Assembly (NCBI GenBank): GCA_947498775.1
Contig: CANMLL010000004.1
Location: 237,889 to 301,888 of the forward strand
Direction: 5' to 3'
Length of the DNA: 64,000 nucleotides
DNA from: an uncultured Aquimarina sp.
GTDB lineage: Bacteria; Bacteroidota; Bacteroidia; Flavobacteriales; Flavobacteriaceae
A program made the position numbers and the translations under genes. This document shows positions 1-7,987 of this stretch, piece by piece (the stretch's first letter is position 1; the number at the start of each line of letters is the position of its first letter). The notes beneath the pieces were generated by a model. It made no database searches. It saw only the letters and a list, made by a program, of their open reading frames with translations, and was not told the origin of the DNA.

Positions 1-444
1 AATCCCTGGGATCGAGTACTTTCTTCTTTTTTATATCTAAATACAGGAGGAAGAAACAATGGGGATTTGGCTGATCAAAAAAGGTACTTAGAACGATATC
101 ACGGAGATTTCAATGCTTTTGTCAGATCGGCTTTTACTAACGATACAGTGGTAGAACAGTTACATTTTATTCCCCAATATAGATGGATTTGTAATGAAAA
201 TGAAAAAGTATTGGTCAATACTGTGCTAAAGTTCGAGAACCTCAATAGAGAAATGGATAAATTCTTTAAAAGTTTAGGTAAAGAATTAATTGAAATTCCA
301 AAAATAAATACTACCAATCATAAGCATTACTCTGAGTACTATGATAATGAATCTATTGAAATCATTAATCAAGTATATCAAAAAGATATAACGTTGTTTA
401 ACTATGCATTTATTAATTCTGTTAACCATGACAAATCATCCTAA
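1..444 (+). CDS. sulfotransferase, C-terminal part (5' end outside window)
   Basis: The frame is open from the first base, so the gene begins upstream of the window; the first visible residues are NPWDRVLSSFLYL. An RNPWDR-type motif followed by a C-terminal pattern of FENL...LPxxNxTxxxHYxEYYDxE and YQKDIxLFxY is typical of the sulfotransferase family 2 (carbohydrate sulfotransferases), and here we see FENLNREM, NTTNHKHYSEYYDNES and YQKDITLFNYAF. Such enzymes transfer sulfate from PAPS to a hydroxyl of a glycan. The PAPS-binding P-loop near the N terminus is not visible. The last codons overlap the APS kinase gene by 17 bases, so the two are translationally coupled, consistent with PAPS supply and use in one operon. 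Internal TTG or ATG codons are not the start. Confidence 0.85.
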   Translation, partial: NPWDRVLSSFLYLNTGGRNNGDLADQKRYLERYHGDFNAFVRSAFTNDTVVEQLHFIPQYRWICNENEKVLVNTVLKFENLNREMDKFFKSLGKELIEIPKINTTNHKHYSEYYDNESIEIINQVYQKDITLFNYAFINSVNHDKSS

Positions 445-976
445 AGCGATATGGTTCTTTGGGCTTTCTGGATCAGGAAAATCCACACTGGCAAATAAAC
501 TAGTGACTAGAATGTTTGATAATGGACAAAACTCCTTTTTATTAGATGGTGATATCATTAGAACAGGTATCAATAATAACCTTGGTTTTAGTAGGGAGGA
601 TCGTAAAGAGAATGTACGGCGCATTGCAGAAATGTGTAAAATTCTGTTACAGGTAGATGTGATACCCATAGTTGCAGCCATTACTCCTTATGAATCAGAT
701 AGATTGATGATTCAAAATATTTTAGGTAAAGACAATATAATCTTAATGCACGTGTCATGTCCTTTAGAAGAATGTGAAAAGCGGGATCCTAAGGGATTAT
801 ACAAAAAAGCCCGAAAAGGCGAGATTCCAAATTTTACAGGAGTTAGTGATGTATTTGAACTCCCTAAACTTAATCATTTGATCATCGAAACTAATGAAAA
901 ATCGATAAAAAATTGTTTAGATAAGGCCTTAGAACATCTTGAAGAATCAAAACAAGAAATAACAAATAGAATCTAG
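428..976 (+). CDS. cysC: adenylylsulfate kinase (APS kinase)
   Basis: APS kinase phosphorylates adenosine 5'-phosphosulfate to PAPS, the sulfate donor for sulfotransferases. The protein is about 182 residues, normal for the family. It has a Walker A motif GLSGSGKST near residue 12, the conserved DGDIIRTGINNNLGFSREDR segment that binds APS, ENVRRIAE, and the C-terminal DPKGLYKKARKGEIPNFTG lid motif. I chose the ATG at 428 rather than 404 because the conserved fold starts with KAIWFFGLSG and 428 gives the usual short N terminus. It overlaps the upstream sulfotransferase, and cysD follows after about 160 bases. Confidence 0.93.
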   Translation: MTNHPKAIWFFGLSGSGKSTLANKLVTRMFDNGQNSFLLDGDIIRTGINNNLGFSREDRKENVRRIAEMCKILLQVDVIPIVAAITPYESDRLMIQNILGKDNIILMHVSCPLEECEKRDPKGLYKKARKGEIPNFTGVSDVFELPKLNHLIIETNEKSIKNCLDKALEHLEESKQEITNRI

Positions 977-1135
977 ATGTTTAACTCCTTAAAAGAAGTT
1001 TGTCCTTTACTAGGTACAGGAGTGGTAGGACAAGTGTTTAAAGATATTGGATTTTTTTAGATAGTAGAAATTTGTTCATTTCAGCATAGTCTGGAATCCA
1101 TAGAAAACAAGTTTTAAAAATATAAAGCAAACTAG

Positions 1136-2095
1136 ATGGGAATAGTTAGAAAGAAAATAGAGCAGTTGAGCGGATTTGCAAACGATTTGGTAGGAATTTC
1201 AACTTTAAATATGAATGCCCTTGAAAGTGAGGCTGTTTATATTCTGAGAGAGGCTGTAGGGCAGTTTGAAAGACCAGTATTGTTATTTTCAGGCGGTAAG
1301 GATTCCATAACCTTGGTTCGGTTAGCCCAAAAAGCTTTCTATCCTGCAGAGATTCCATTTCCTTTGTTGCACATTGATACGGGGCATAACTTTCCTGAAA
1401 CTATTGAGTTTCGTGATCGTTTAGTGAAGAAATTAGGAGTTAAACTTATAATACGTAAAGTTCAGGATTCAATTGATCAAGGTAAAGTTGTAGAGGAAAA
1501 AGGCAAATATGCTAGCCGTAATAGTTCACAAACTATTACACTTATAGATGCTTTAGAAGAATTCAAATTTGATGCAGCGATAGGTGGTGCTCGCAGAGAT
1601 GAGGAAAAAGCCAGAGCTAAAGAGCGTATTTTCTCTGTGCGTGATGATTTTGGTCAATGGGATGAAAAAAACCAACGGCCGGAATTGTTTGATCATCTGA
1701 ACGGAAAAATCCATTTAGGTCAAAATGTTCGTGTATTCCCAATCAGCAATTGGACAGAATTAGATATTTGGAGTTATATTGAAAAAGAAGGTATTGAGAT
1801 TCCATCCATATATTTTGCGCACAAGCGTAAAACCTTTATCAGGGATAGAATGATTTGGTCTGCAAAGGATGATATAGTGTATCGTGAGGAAGATGAAGTG
1901 GTAGAAGAAAGAATGGTGCGTTTCCGTACCGTAGGAGATATGTCTTGCACTGCAGCTGTGCTTTCGAGGGCAACAACACTTGAAAAAGTGGTAGCTGAAA
2001 TTAAACAGTCAAAGATCTCAGAACGTGGTGCTCGTATTGATGATAAACGATCTGAAGCGGCCATGGAAAAACGTAAACAACAAGGATATTTTTAA
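1136..2095 (+). CDS. cysD: sulfate adenylyltransferase small subunit
   Basis: CysD makes APS from ATP and sulfate together with the GTPase subunit CysN. The protein of 319 residues carries the PP-loop SGGKDS near residue 52, LLHIDTGHNFPETIEFRD, GGARRDEEKARAKERIFS, PISNWTELDIW and a C-terminal KRKQQGYF ending, all hallmarks of CysD. The N terminus is about 20 residues longer than usual; the ATG at 1211 (MNALESEAVYIL) would give the common length, so the start is not certain. Oddly, cysN does not follow: glycosyltransferase genes come next. A cysN gene must lie elsewhere if the enzyme works as a CysDN complex. Confidence 0.93.
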   Translation: MGIVRKKIEQLSGFANDLVGISTLNMNALESEAVYILREAVGQFERPVLLFSGGKDSITLVRLAQKAFYPAEIPFPLLHIDTGHNFPETIEFRDRLVKKLGVKLIIRKVQDSIDQGKVVEEKGKYASRNSSQTITLIDALEEFKFDAAIGGARRDEEKARAKERIFSVRDDFGQWDEKNQRPELFDHLNGKIHLGQNVRVFPISNWTELDIWSYIEKEGIEIPSIYFAHKRKTFIRDRMIWSAKDDIVYREEDEVVEERMVRFRTVGDMSCTAAVLSRATTLEKVVAEIKQSKISERGARIDDKRSEAAMEKRKQQGYF

Positions 2096-2104
2096 CACTT
2101 GTTC

Positions 2105-2146
2105 ATTCTGGACTTCCTGACCATCTGGCAGGCAGGGATGCAGAAT
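2105..2146. repeat. inverted repeat downstream of cysD
   Basis: ATTCTG at 2105-2110 pairs with CAGAAT at 2141-2146, with an inner CCTG/CAGG pairing. It sits just after the cysD stop and resembles the short REP-like hairpins scattered in Flavobacteriia genomes. It could also act as a terminator, though no clear T run follows. Confidence 0.35.
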
Positions 2147-2251
2147 CAAAAAAATACTAAAAGGATTAATACAGGTTCAGTAAGTTTAGGAAAGTGTTTT
2201 TAAGAATTTATAAAAAATAAAGACCACGGGTAAATTATTATACGAGCATAC

Positions 2252-3334
2252 ATGAAAGACAAACCAAAATATAAAATCTCCTTCTGTACGGTATGCATGA
2301 ATCGTACGCATCATCTGAAGTTAACTCTACCAAAGAATATAAAAGATAATATTGAATATGGTAATGTAGAATTTGTGGTCTTAAATTACAACTCAAAAGA
2401 TGATTTAGATGAATGGATCAAAGCAGAGATGAAGCAATACATACATACAGGAATTATAAAATATATAAAAACAACAGTGCCAGAATGTTTTTTAATGAGT
2501 CATTCCAAGAATGTAGTAGCTAAGTATGCTACCGGAGATGTTGTTTGTAGTATTGATGCAGATAATTTTATTGGAAAAGGTTTTGCAGAATATCTGAATA
2601 ATGAGTTTCAATTAAATAACAATATTTTTTTAACAGTCAAAAAATTTGAAGTTCCCAGTGGGTGCTATGGAAGGATTTGTATGTTAAAAAAAGATTTTAT
2701 GACGATTAAAGGTTATGATGAGAATATGCTGGGATATGGACATGAAGATTCTGATTTAAGAAACCGTTTAGAGTTATTAGGAAAAACACCTAGATACATG
2801 TCAGCATCAAATTTTTTTAATGTTCTATCTCATGATGATGATGAACGATTGAAAGATGAAAAAAATGCATTGGGAATCCAAAAGATTTTTATAAGCCATA
2901 TTGATCAGGCAACTACCTGGTTGTTATATTTATTTAATGATTTTACATTTTATAAAGGAGTCATAGTTAGCCATCGTTTTGTAAACTCTGAATCTATTGA
3001 AAATTTATTTGAGGAGGAAGCTTTTTCGAGATTTGGAAATTCACTTCTGGATGATGTATGGGAGGTTGGTCATTGGGAAATAAAAGAAAATAGAATAGTT
3101 TTAATAAATAAACAAAATAGTCACACCTCTTTTGAATCGTTTGAAGAAAACAGCTTTATGATTGACAATCGGATTTTTATTAGAGTAAAAGATGAAAATT
3201 ACCGAACACATTTGACGATGTTTTTTTCTATAATTAATAATCGAATACTAATGGAAAAAAATAAAAAAGAAAAAAGGATTGTGGTGAATACAAATGCTTT
3301 TGGAGAAACCATATTTGAACAAAACTATATATAG
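2252..3334 (+). CDS. GT2 family glycosyltransferase (cassette copy 1, gene a)
   Basis: A 360-residue cytoplasmic protein with a GT-A fold pattern: an N-terminal YKISFCTVCMNRTHHL strand, a DxD-like IDADN metal/nucleotide-sugar site near residues 101-105, and a galactosyltransferase-type C-terminal motif GYDENMLGYGHEDSDLRNRLELLG near 154-177. The roughly 150 residues after that are not recognised and may fix acceptor specificity. It is closely similar along its length to the gene at 4991, so the two are recent paralogues. It is followed without gap by the SpaB_C-like gene at 3336. The acceptor and donor sugars cannot be read from sequence; the position after sulfation genes suggests synthesis of a sulfated surface glycan or modification of a small molecule. 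Confidence 0.85.
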   Translation: MKDKPKYKISFCTVCMNRTHHLKLTLPKNIKDNIEYGNVEFVVLNYNSKDDLDEWIKAEMKQYIHTGIIKYIKTTVPECFLMSHSKNVVAKYATGDVVCSIDADNFIGKGFAEYLNNEFQLNNNIFLTVKKFEVPSGCYGRICMLKKDFMTIKGYDENMLGYGHEDSDLRNRLELLGKTPRYMSASNFFNVLSHDDDERLKDEKNALGIQKIFISHIDQATTWLLYLFNDFTFYKGVIVSHRFVNSESIENLFEEEAFSRFGNSLLDDVWEVGHWEIKENRIVLINKQNSHTSFESFEENSFMIDNRIFIRVKDENYRTHLTMFFSIINNRILMEKNKKEKRIVVNTNAFGETIFEQNYI

Positions 3335-3335
3335 T

Positions 3336-4193
3336 ATGTTTAGACATAACACAGCAGAACAACATCTAGGAATATCTGTTTTTTATAATAAAAAATCTTG
3401 GCCTGATTTGATCATTGAGGGAATCGATCCGTTTATAAAGAGTGTTGAAAAGATAGATAAATTTTATATAGAATTAAATGGTACAATGGGTTTTCATATT
3501 CTTTTAGTTTTGATAACGAATAGAAAGTATGCCAGAGATATAGCAGAAAAGGTTGATGTGTATTTCAAAAAATTTCTAAGGGAATATCCTTCTTCAAACC
3601 AAGAATTACTTCCGTCATATGCTATCTTTCAAAATTTCAAGAATAATACAATACAATACAATGTTTGTGAAATCGTCCTTGCTAATAGAAGATATCTTTT
3701 ATATAAGCACCAACTATCTATAGTTTTAATAAAGATTTTCGTGTATTATGGAAAAAATACTTTGGATGATCTCTTAGAAATTATGATACAATTGTTTACC
3801 ATTTTTTGCAATACGATAAAAGTAACAAATCAACAAGCCATAAAATTGTTTAGCGACTTATTAGAATTAGAAGAAAAAAAATGTGATTCTGAGATCGTGA
3901 AAAAAATAGCTGGACTGAATATAGATAATTTTGAAAAAAATAAATCTCAAATTGTTGAATACTTAAAAAAACACAGAAAGGTAGATCGTATTCTGTATAA
4001 TGAATCATGGGAAAATACCTGGAGTATAACGATACAAGAGTATATTAAATCCTTTACTAACAATATTAATCCTGTTCAAAATATAGATGCCGAATACACA
4101 TTTATCATACAAGAGTTGGTAGATACTTTTGACTTTAATGATAGAATGAGTGCGTACTACTTGTTCTCAGAAGGATTAAAATTAGTATCGTAA
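3336..4193 (+). CDS. thiopeptide/SpaB C-terminal-domain-like protein (cassette copy 1, gene b)
   Basis: About 285 residues with no signal peptide. The pattern matches, by eye, the stand-alone thiopeptide-type bacteriocin biosynthesis domain (C-terminal part of split lanthipeptide dehydratases): an N-terminal FYNKKSWPDLIIEGIDPFIKSV helix, FYIELNGTMGFHILLVL where that family has a FFxRY..GPHLRLR strand, then YAIFQNFKNNTIQYNVCEIV where that family has a YxxExxRYGG segment, followed by an all-helical second half. In lanthipeptide enzymes this domain eliminates glutamate from a tRNA-activated Ser/Thr. The Arg-rich binding residues are poorly kept here, so the role may differ. I chose ATG 3336, one base after the previous stop, because it matches the start of the paralogue at 6109. 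Assignment needs a profile search. Confidence 0.5.
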   Translation: MFRHNTAEQHLGISVFYNKKSWPDLIIEGIDPFIKSVEKIDKFYIELNGTMGFHILLVLITNRKYARDIAEKVDVYFKKFLREYPSSNQELLPSYAIFQNFKNNTIQYNVCEIVLANRRYLLYKHQLSIVLIKIFVYYGKNTLDDLLEIMIQLFTIFCNTIKVTNQQAIKLFSDLLELEEKKCDSEIVKKIAGLNIDNFEKNKSQIVEYLKKHRKVDRILYNESWENTWSITIQEYIKSFTNNINPVQNIDAEYTFIIQELVDTFDFNDRMSAYYLFSEGLKLVS

Positions 4194-4217
4194 CTATAGT
4201 AAATATGTTAATACACT

Positions 4218-4904
4218 ATGAAAAAGAAGACATTTTGCATAATCTTAGAATATTGTGGAGGAGCTAAGACAGATGCACTCTTTCAAAAACTTTCTAAATG
4301 GAACCCGGATTATAATATCCACATTTTAGATAATGCTAGTGTAAATAATCGATGTAGTTATATCACACATCAAAATTTATCAAATACAGGAATTGGTGGT
4401 GGTATTAAGGATTGTTTACGCTTTGCAAGAAATTCAAGGGCTGAATATCTTTTTTTTATGACTAATGATATTATACCGATTAATGAAATCGATATTGGGC
4501 ACTTAGAACAAATAATCATTCATCATCAGGATATTGTGCAACTCGGAGTATCCTTAACCAGAGATTCTGATAAACAATACTATCCTTGGATGATAAATCA
4601 AGGTGAAAACGACAATAGAATTGTCAGGCATTCTGATTTACTTTGCTGTTTTTTAAACCTTGATTTTATAGAAAGTTTTGGGGGCTTTCCTGATTCTAGA
4701 AGTGGTTGGGGCTACGATTGGGAAATAGGGTATCAAGCAAGGATCAATAACAAAAAAATTGTGATATGCGATGCATATAGTATCAGGCATGTGGATCAAA
4801 ATAAGGAGAATGCCCAGCAAATTAGGGATACAAAATTTATGGAATTAAAAGAAGTGTATAATAAGAAGTACGGGGATTATAAAGTAATAGAACCTTCATT
4901 GTAA
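4218..4904 (+). CDS. small GT2-like glycosyltransferase (cassette copy 1, gene c)
   Basis: 228 residues resembling rhamnosyl/galactosyltransferase-type GT2 proteins: an N-terminal FCIILEYCGGAKTDAL strand, ILDNAS, NTGIGGGIKDCLRFA (the usual N-x-G-x-G-G helix start), MTNDI where the DxD motif normally lies, and GWGYDWEIGYQARINNKKIVICD near the C terminus. It follows gene b by 24 bases in the same direction. A nearly parallel but frameshifted copy lies at 6983-7746. Donor and acceptor are unknown. Confidence 0.75.
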   Translation: MKKKTFCIILEYCGGAKTDALFQKLSKWNPDYNIHILDNASVNNRCSYITHQNLSNTGIGGGIKDCLRFARNSRAEYLFFMTNDIIPINEIDIGHLEQIIIHHQDIVQLGVSLTRDSDKQYYPWMINQGENDNRIVRHSDLLCCFLNLDFIESFGGFPDSRSGWGYDWEIGYQARINNKKIVICDAYSIRHVDQNKENAQQIRDTKFMELKEVYNKKYGDYKVIEPSL

Positions 4905-4990
4905 GGCTTCTTATGTGTATCAAATAGAATACAAATCTCTCTACAGCTACATATTAAAAAACGTTTCAGTAATGTCAAAGTAAATTAAAA

Positions 4991-6103
4991 ATGAGTTCAG
5001 AGAAAAAATATAAAATCTCCTTTTGCACGGTCTGTATGAATCGTACGCACCATCTGAAATTAACGTTGCCTAAAAACATCAAAGATAATCTGGGCTATGG
5101 CAATGTAGAGTTTGTGGTGTTAAATTATAATTCACAGGATGATCTTGATGAATGGATAAAGGAGGAAATGATGGAATATATTGAAAAAGGGATTTTAGTA
5201 TATGTCAAGACTGAAGAGCCTGAGCATTTTTTTATGAGCCATTCTAAAAATGTAGTGGCCCGAGCTGCAACCGGCGATATTCTTTGTAATATTGATGCTG
5301 ATAATTATGCAGGAAAAGGCTTTGCAAATTACATTGATAAACAATACAAAAAAAATCAAAATATATACTTAGCGGTTAATAAAGAAACTGCACCCAGGGA
5401 TTGTTATGGTAGGATATGTATACTTCGAGACGATTTTCTGAAAATAAAGGGTTACGACGAAAGTATGTTGGGGTATGGTTTTGAAGATTTTGATCTTCGA
5501 AACCGTTTGGAATTGCTGGGAAGGAAGGGTTTGTATATCACGAATATTGATTTTTTGCAAGCCATCTCCCATAAAGATACCGAGCGCCTACAGAGCGAAA
5601 AAAATGCTATTAGTACGGATCGCTTTTTTATAGCTCATCTAAATCATGCCCAATCATCTTTGTTGTATTTATTTGAAGACGGTACCAGTTATGAAGGAAT
5701 CATAACAATGAACCGTTTATTAAATTCTATGGCTACCGAAAACCTTTTCCCAGAGAATCGAATGTTTGATTATCCCAATTCTTTATGGCAAGATTGCTGG
5801 AATAAGAGTAGTTGGTTAAAAGAGAAGGAAACGTTATATATAAAGGACAAAGAAGATGATTTAGTCCTGACACCTTTAGAAAAAGAACAACACCTTTTTC
5901 AGCTTACAGTTGGAAATTATACCCAAGTCTACCGTCAGGTCACAGACCAGGAGGAATCCAATAATCTAATCATGTTTTTTTCCCAGATCAATAACCGGAT
6001 CATAATGAAGCAAAACAAAGAGGCTAAAAAAGTAACTGTCAATCAAGTTTTTGGCCAAGCTGTGTTGTCAAAGAATTTTTTAAAAGATGTAAACTTAAGT
6101 TGA
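4991..6103 (+). CDS. GT2 family glycosyltransferase (cassette copy 2, gene a)
   Basis: 370 residues, a paralogue of the gene at 2252: the first 75 residues are almost identical (KISFCTVCMNRTHHLKLTLP), with IDADN as the putative DxD site and GYDESMLGYGFEDFDLRNRLELLG as the C-terminal GT motif. The unrecognised C-terminal part is more diverged than the catalytic part. Its TGA stop overlaps the TTG start option of the next gene, so translation is coupled. Same reasoning for function as the first copy. Confidence 0.85.
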   Translation: MSSEKKYKISFCTVCMNRTHHLKLTLPKNIKDNLGYGNVEFVVLNYNSQDDLDEWIKEEMMEYIEKGILVYVKTEEPEHFFMSHSKNVVARAATGDILCNIDADNYAGKGFANYIDKQYKKNQNIYLAVNKETAPRDCYGRICILRDDFLKIKGYDESMLGYGFEDFDLRNRLELLGRKGLYITNIDFLQAISHKDTERLQSEKNAISTDRFFIAHLNHAQSSLLYLFEDGTSYEGIITMNRLLNSMATENLFPENRMFDYPNSLWQDCWNKSSWLKEKETLYIKDKEDDLVLTPLEKEQHLFQLTVGNYTQVYRQVTDQEESNNLIMFFSQINNRIIMKQNKEAKKVTVNQVFGQAVLSKNFLKDVNLS

Positions 6104-6108
6104 AATAT

Positions 6109-6990
6109 ATGCAATCTTCGGAACAACTATATTGTAACATTGCTTTTTTTTTTCATAGAAATGCCTGGTATTACTTTCTAATTAAGGCAGTTATCCCATA
6201 TTTAGAAAAAAATAAAGATAAAATCCATCGCTTTTACCTTTCACTGGCTCAGGCAAGAGGGTATCATATAATGCTTACGTATTTAGTAGATAAAAATGAT
6301 GCTCAGAAGTTTACGGAAAAGTTGGATAGCTATTTTCAGGATTTTATAATGAAACATCCCAGTTCTTTAGCCAGCGTTAAATATCCTACTGGAATGTATA
6401 TGGATTTTGCAAACAATTCTATTCACTATGGGATATTTGATTTGGTGATAAAAGCCCATGATTCAGATGTCTTTAATTTTTATCACAGCGAAGTATCCAA
6501 AGTATTGTTATCTATATTCAAGTCATATAAGGAAGAGACTTTAGAAAATCTTACCGAAATTATAATGGAAATGTTTGCCTGGTTTTGTAAAGTTGTGAGC
6601 ATTAATGTTGATAGGTCAATTAAATTATTCGAGGATTTGTTAGAAAACAGCTATAAGAAATATGAGGGATCATTACTTGACAAAATGAGAATCAACAATG
6701 AAGAGAATTTTGAAGATAATAAAGAACCTATATTAGAATACATATATTCTTTTTTTAATCAACCGGATAAAGAAATTGAGTATGAATATGAATGGCAGCA
6801 AATTTGGGTGGAAACCGTGCAAGAAGTAAAACAACGATTATCCATAAAGGAAACAGTAGCTATAGATAATGAAGATTACAAATATTTATTAGCTTCCATA
6901 CCTACAATATTTGCTGTTGAAAATAAATCACAGGTATATCATTTATTCTTAAACGGATTAAAAGAGATACAAAAAGTGACTCATGGATGA
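6109..6990 (+). CDS. thiopeptide/SpaB C-terminal-domain-like protein (cassette copy 2, gene b)
   Basis: About 293 residues, paralogue of the gene at 3336. The order FFFHRNAWYYFLIKAVIPYL, HRFYLSLAQARGYHIMLTYL, then MYMDFANNSIHYGIFDLVIKA and a helical C terminus is the same as in copy 1 and resembles the thiopeptide-type bacteriocin biosynthesis domain. The ATG at 6109 is preferred; a TTG at 6100 overlapping the previous stop is possible. The 3' end overlaps the next gene by 8 bases. No LanB N-terminal glutamylation domain and no clear precursor peptide are nearby, so a role in lanthipeptide synthesis is not supported; this may be a repurposed domain working with the flanking glycosyltransferases. 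Confidence 0.5.
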   Translation: MQSSEQLYCNIAFFFHRNAWYYFLIKAVIPYLEKNKDKIHRFYLSLAQARGYHIMLTYLVDKNDAQKFTEKLDSYFQDFIMKHPSSLASVKYPTGMYMDFANNSIHYGIFDLVIKAHDSDVFNFYHSEVSKVLLSIFKSYKEETLENLTEIIMEMFAWFCKVVSINVDRSIKLFEDLLENSYKKYEGSLLDKMRINNEENFEDNKEPILEYIYSFFNQPDKEIEYEYEWQQIWVETVQEVKQRLSIKETVAIDNEDYKYLLASIPTIFAVENKSQVYHLFLNGLKEIQKVTHG

Positions 6991-7746
6991 TAAAATTTTT
7001 AGTATTATTTTAGATTATTGTGGTGGACAAAAAACCGATACTTTATACGAAAAGCTCTCCAGGTGGAATCCTAACCATACCATTCATATCCTAGACAATG
7101 GCAGCCCATCAATAAAAGCCAATACATCACATATCGAAATAAAAAAAATACCGGGGTGGGGGGAGGAATTAAGGATTGCATTTCGTTGGCTAATCAAAAT
7201 GGTTGTAGATATGTTCTCCTTATAACGAACGATATACATTTTCAAAACAAATTAGATATTACACACTTTGAAGACTTACTAAAAGAATATCCAGATATTG
7301 TTCAGGTAGGAGTTTCATTGACTAAAAATTCTGATAAAAGATATTATCCTTGGATGATCAATCAAGGAAATAAAGAAAACCGTTTAGTGCATCGTAGTGA
7401 TATTTTTTGTTGTGTACTCGACACTCAGTTTATTGATGAATTTGGTAGTTTTCCTGATTCCTTGAGCGGCTGGGGCTATGATTGGGAAGTAAGATACCAG
7501 GCTCCGCTCCAAAACAAAAAGATTGTAATTTGTGACTTGTTTACAATTAAGCATGTCAATGAAAAGAAAAATAGTGACCAAGAGATATGGAATACTAAGC
7601 TTGCCGAGCTAAGAAAAGCATACGATCAGCGATACGGGTCACATCAAAGAATTACTCCTTTTTGTCTAAACCAGAATTATAAGTCTTTTTCACAAAGGGC
7701 CGGTTGTGATAAACATTTTATAGGTATTAAGATTATACTCCTTTAA
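6983..7746 (+). pseudogene. small GT2-like glycosyltransferase, frameshifted (cassette copy 2, gene c)
   Basis: The reading frame starting at 6983 (MDDKIFSIILDYCGGQKTDTLYEKLSRWNP) matches gene c of copy 1 until a run of eight A at 7141-7148, then the match continues in another frame (VGGGIKDCISLANQNG ... SGWGYDWEVRYQAPLQNKKIVICD) to the stop at 7746. One additional A in the run would restore IKKNTGVGGGIKDC, which aligns with NTGIGGGIKDC of copy 1. So one base is missing, by real mutation, by sequencing error, or as a slippery tract where polymerase slippage restores the frame. The C-terminal tail is about 25 residues longer than in copy 1. Confidence 0.8.
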
Positions 7747-7799
7747 ACATAAAAGTACAACATATTATATTATTAGTGGGCTATTAAAAAAGACAAGAC

Positions 7800-7811
7800 A
7801 GTGCAGGATAC
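7800..7811 (+). promoter_or_regulatory. AGTRCAGGATAS element upstream of the GH30-like gene
   Basis: AGTGCAGGATAC lies about 180 bases before the gene at 7988. Closely related words occur at 9654, 13098/13108, 21303 and 27708 (reverse), each upstream of a polysaccharide-degradation gene or its remnant. Likely a shared regulator site or promoter part; inference from recurrence only. Confidence 0.4.
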
Positions 7812-7987
7812 ATAAATAGATGATTTCAAATAAATTAGCGTAATTCGAAAATCGATAATTAATTATACATGAAATAATTAAACTTATCAGCACTTGAAAA
7901 GTTTCATGCGATGAATTAAATATAAATTTAAATGTATAAATGGTGTTTATGAAGCACAAAATGTATCATTGGACAAACTAACGCATT

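Noticed and set aside
977..1060. 27-codon open frame starting right after the cysC stop, considered as a precursor peptide for the SpaB_C-like proteins
   Set aside because: No leader or core features, no ribosome site beyond the coincidence of position, and it lies before cysD rather than with the cassette.
6109..6990. Complete lanthipeptide biosynthesis cluster
   Set aside because: No glutamylation-type dehydratase domain, cyclase, transporter or precursor peptide is visible; only the elimination-domain-like proteins are present.
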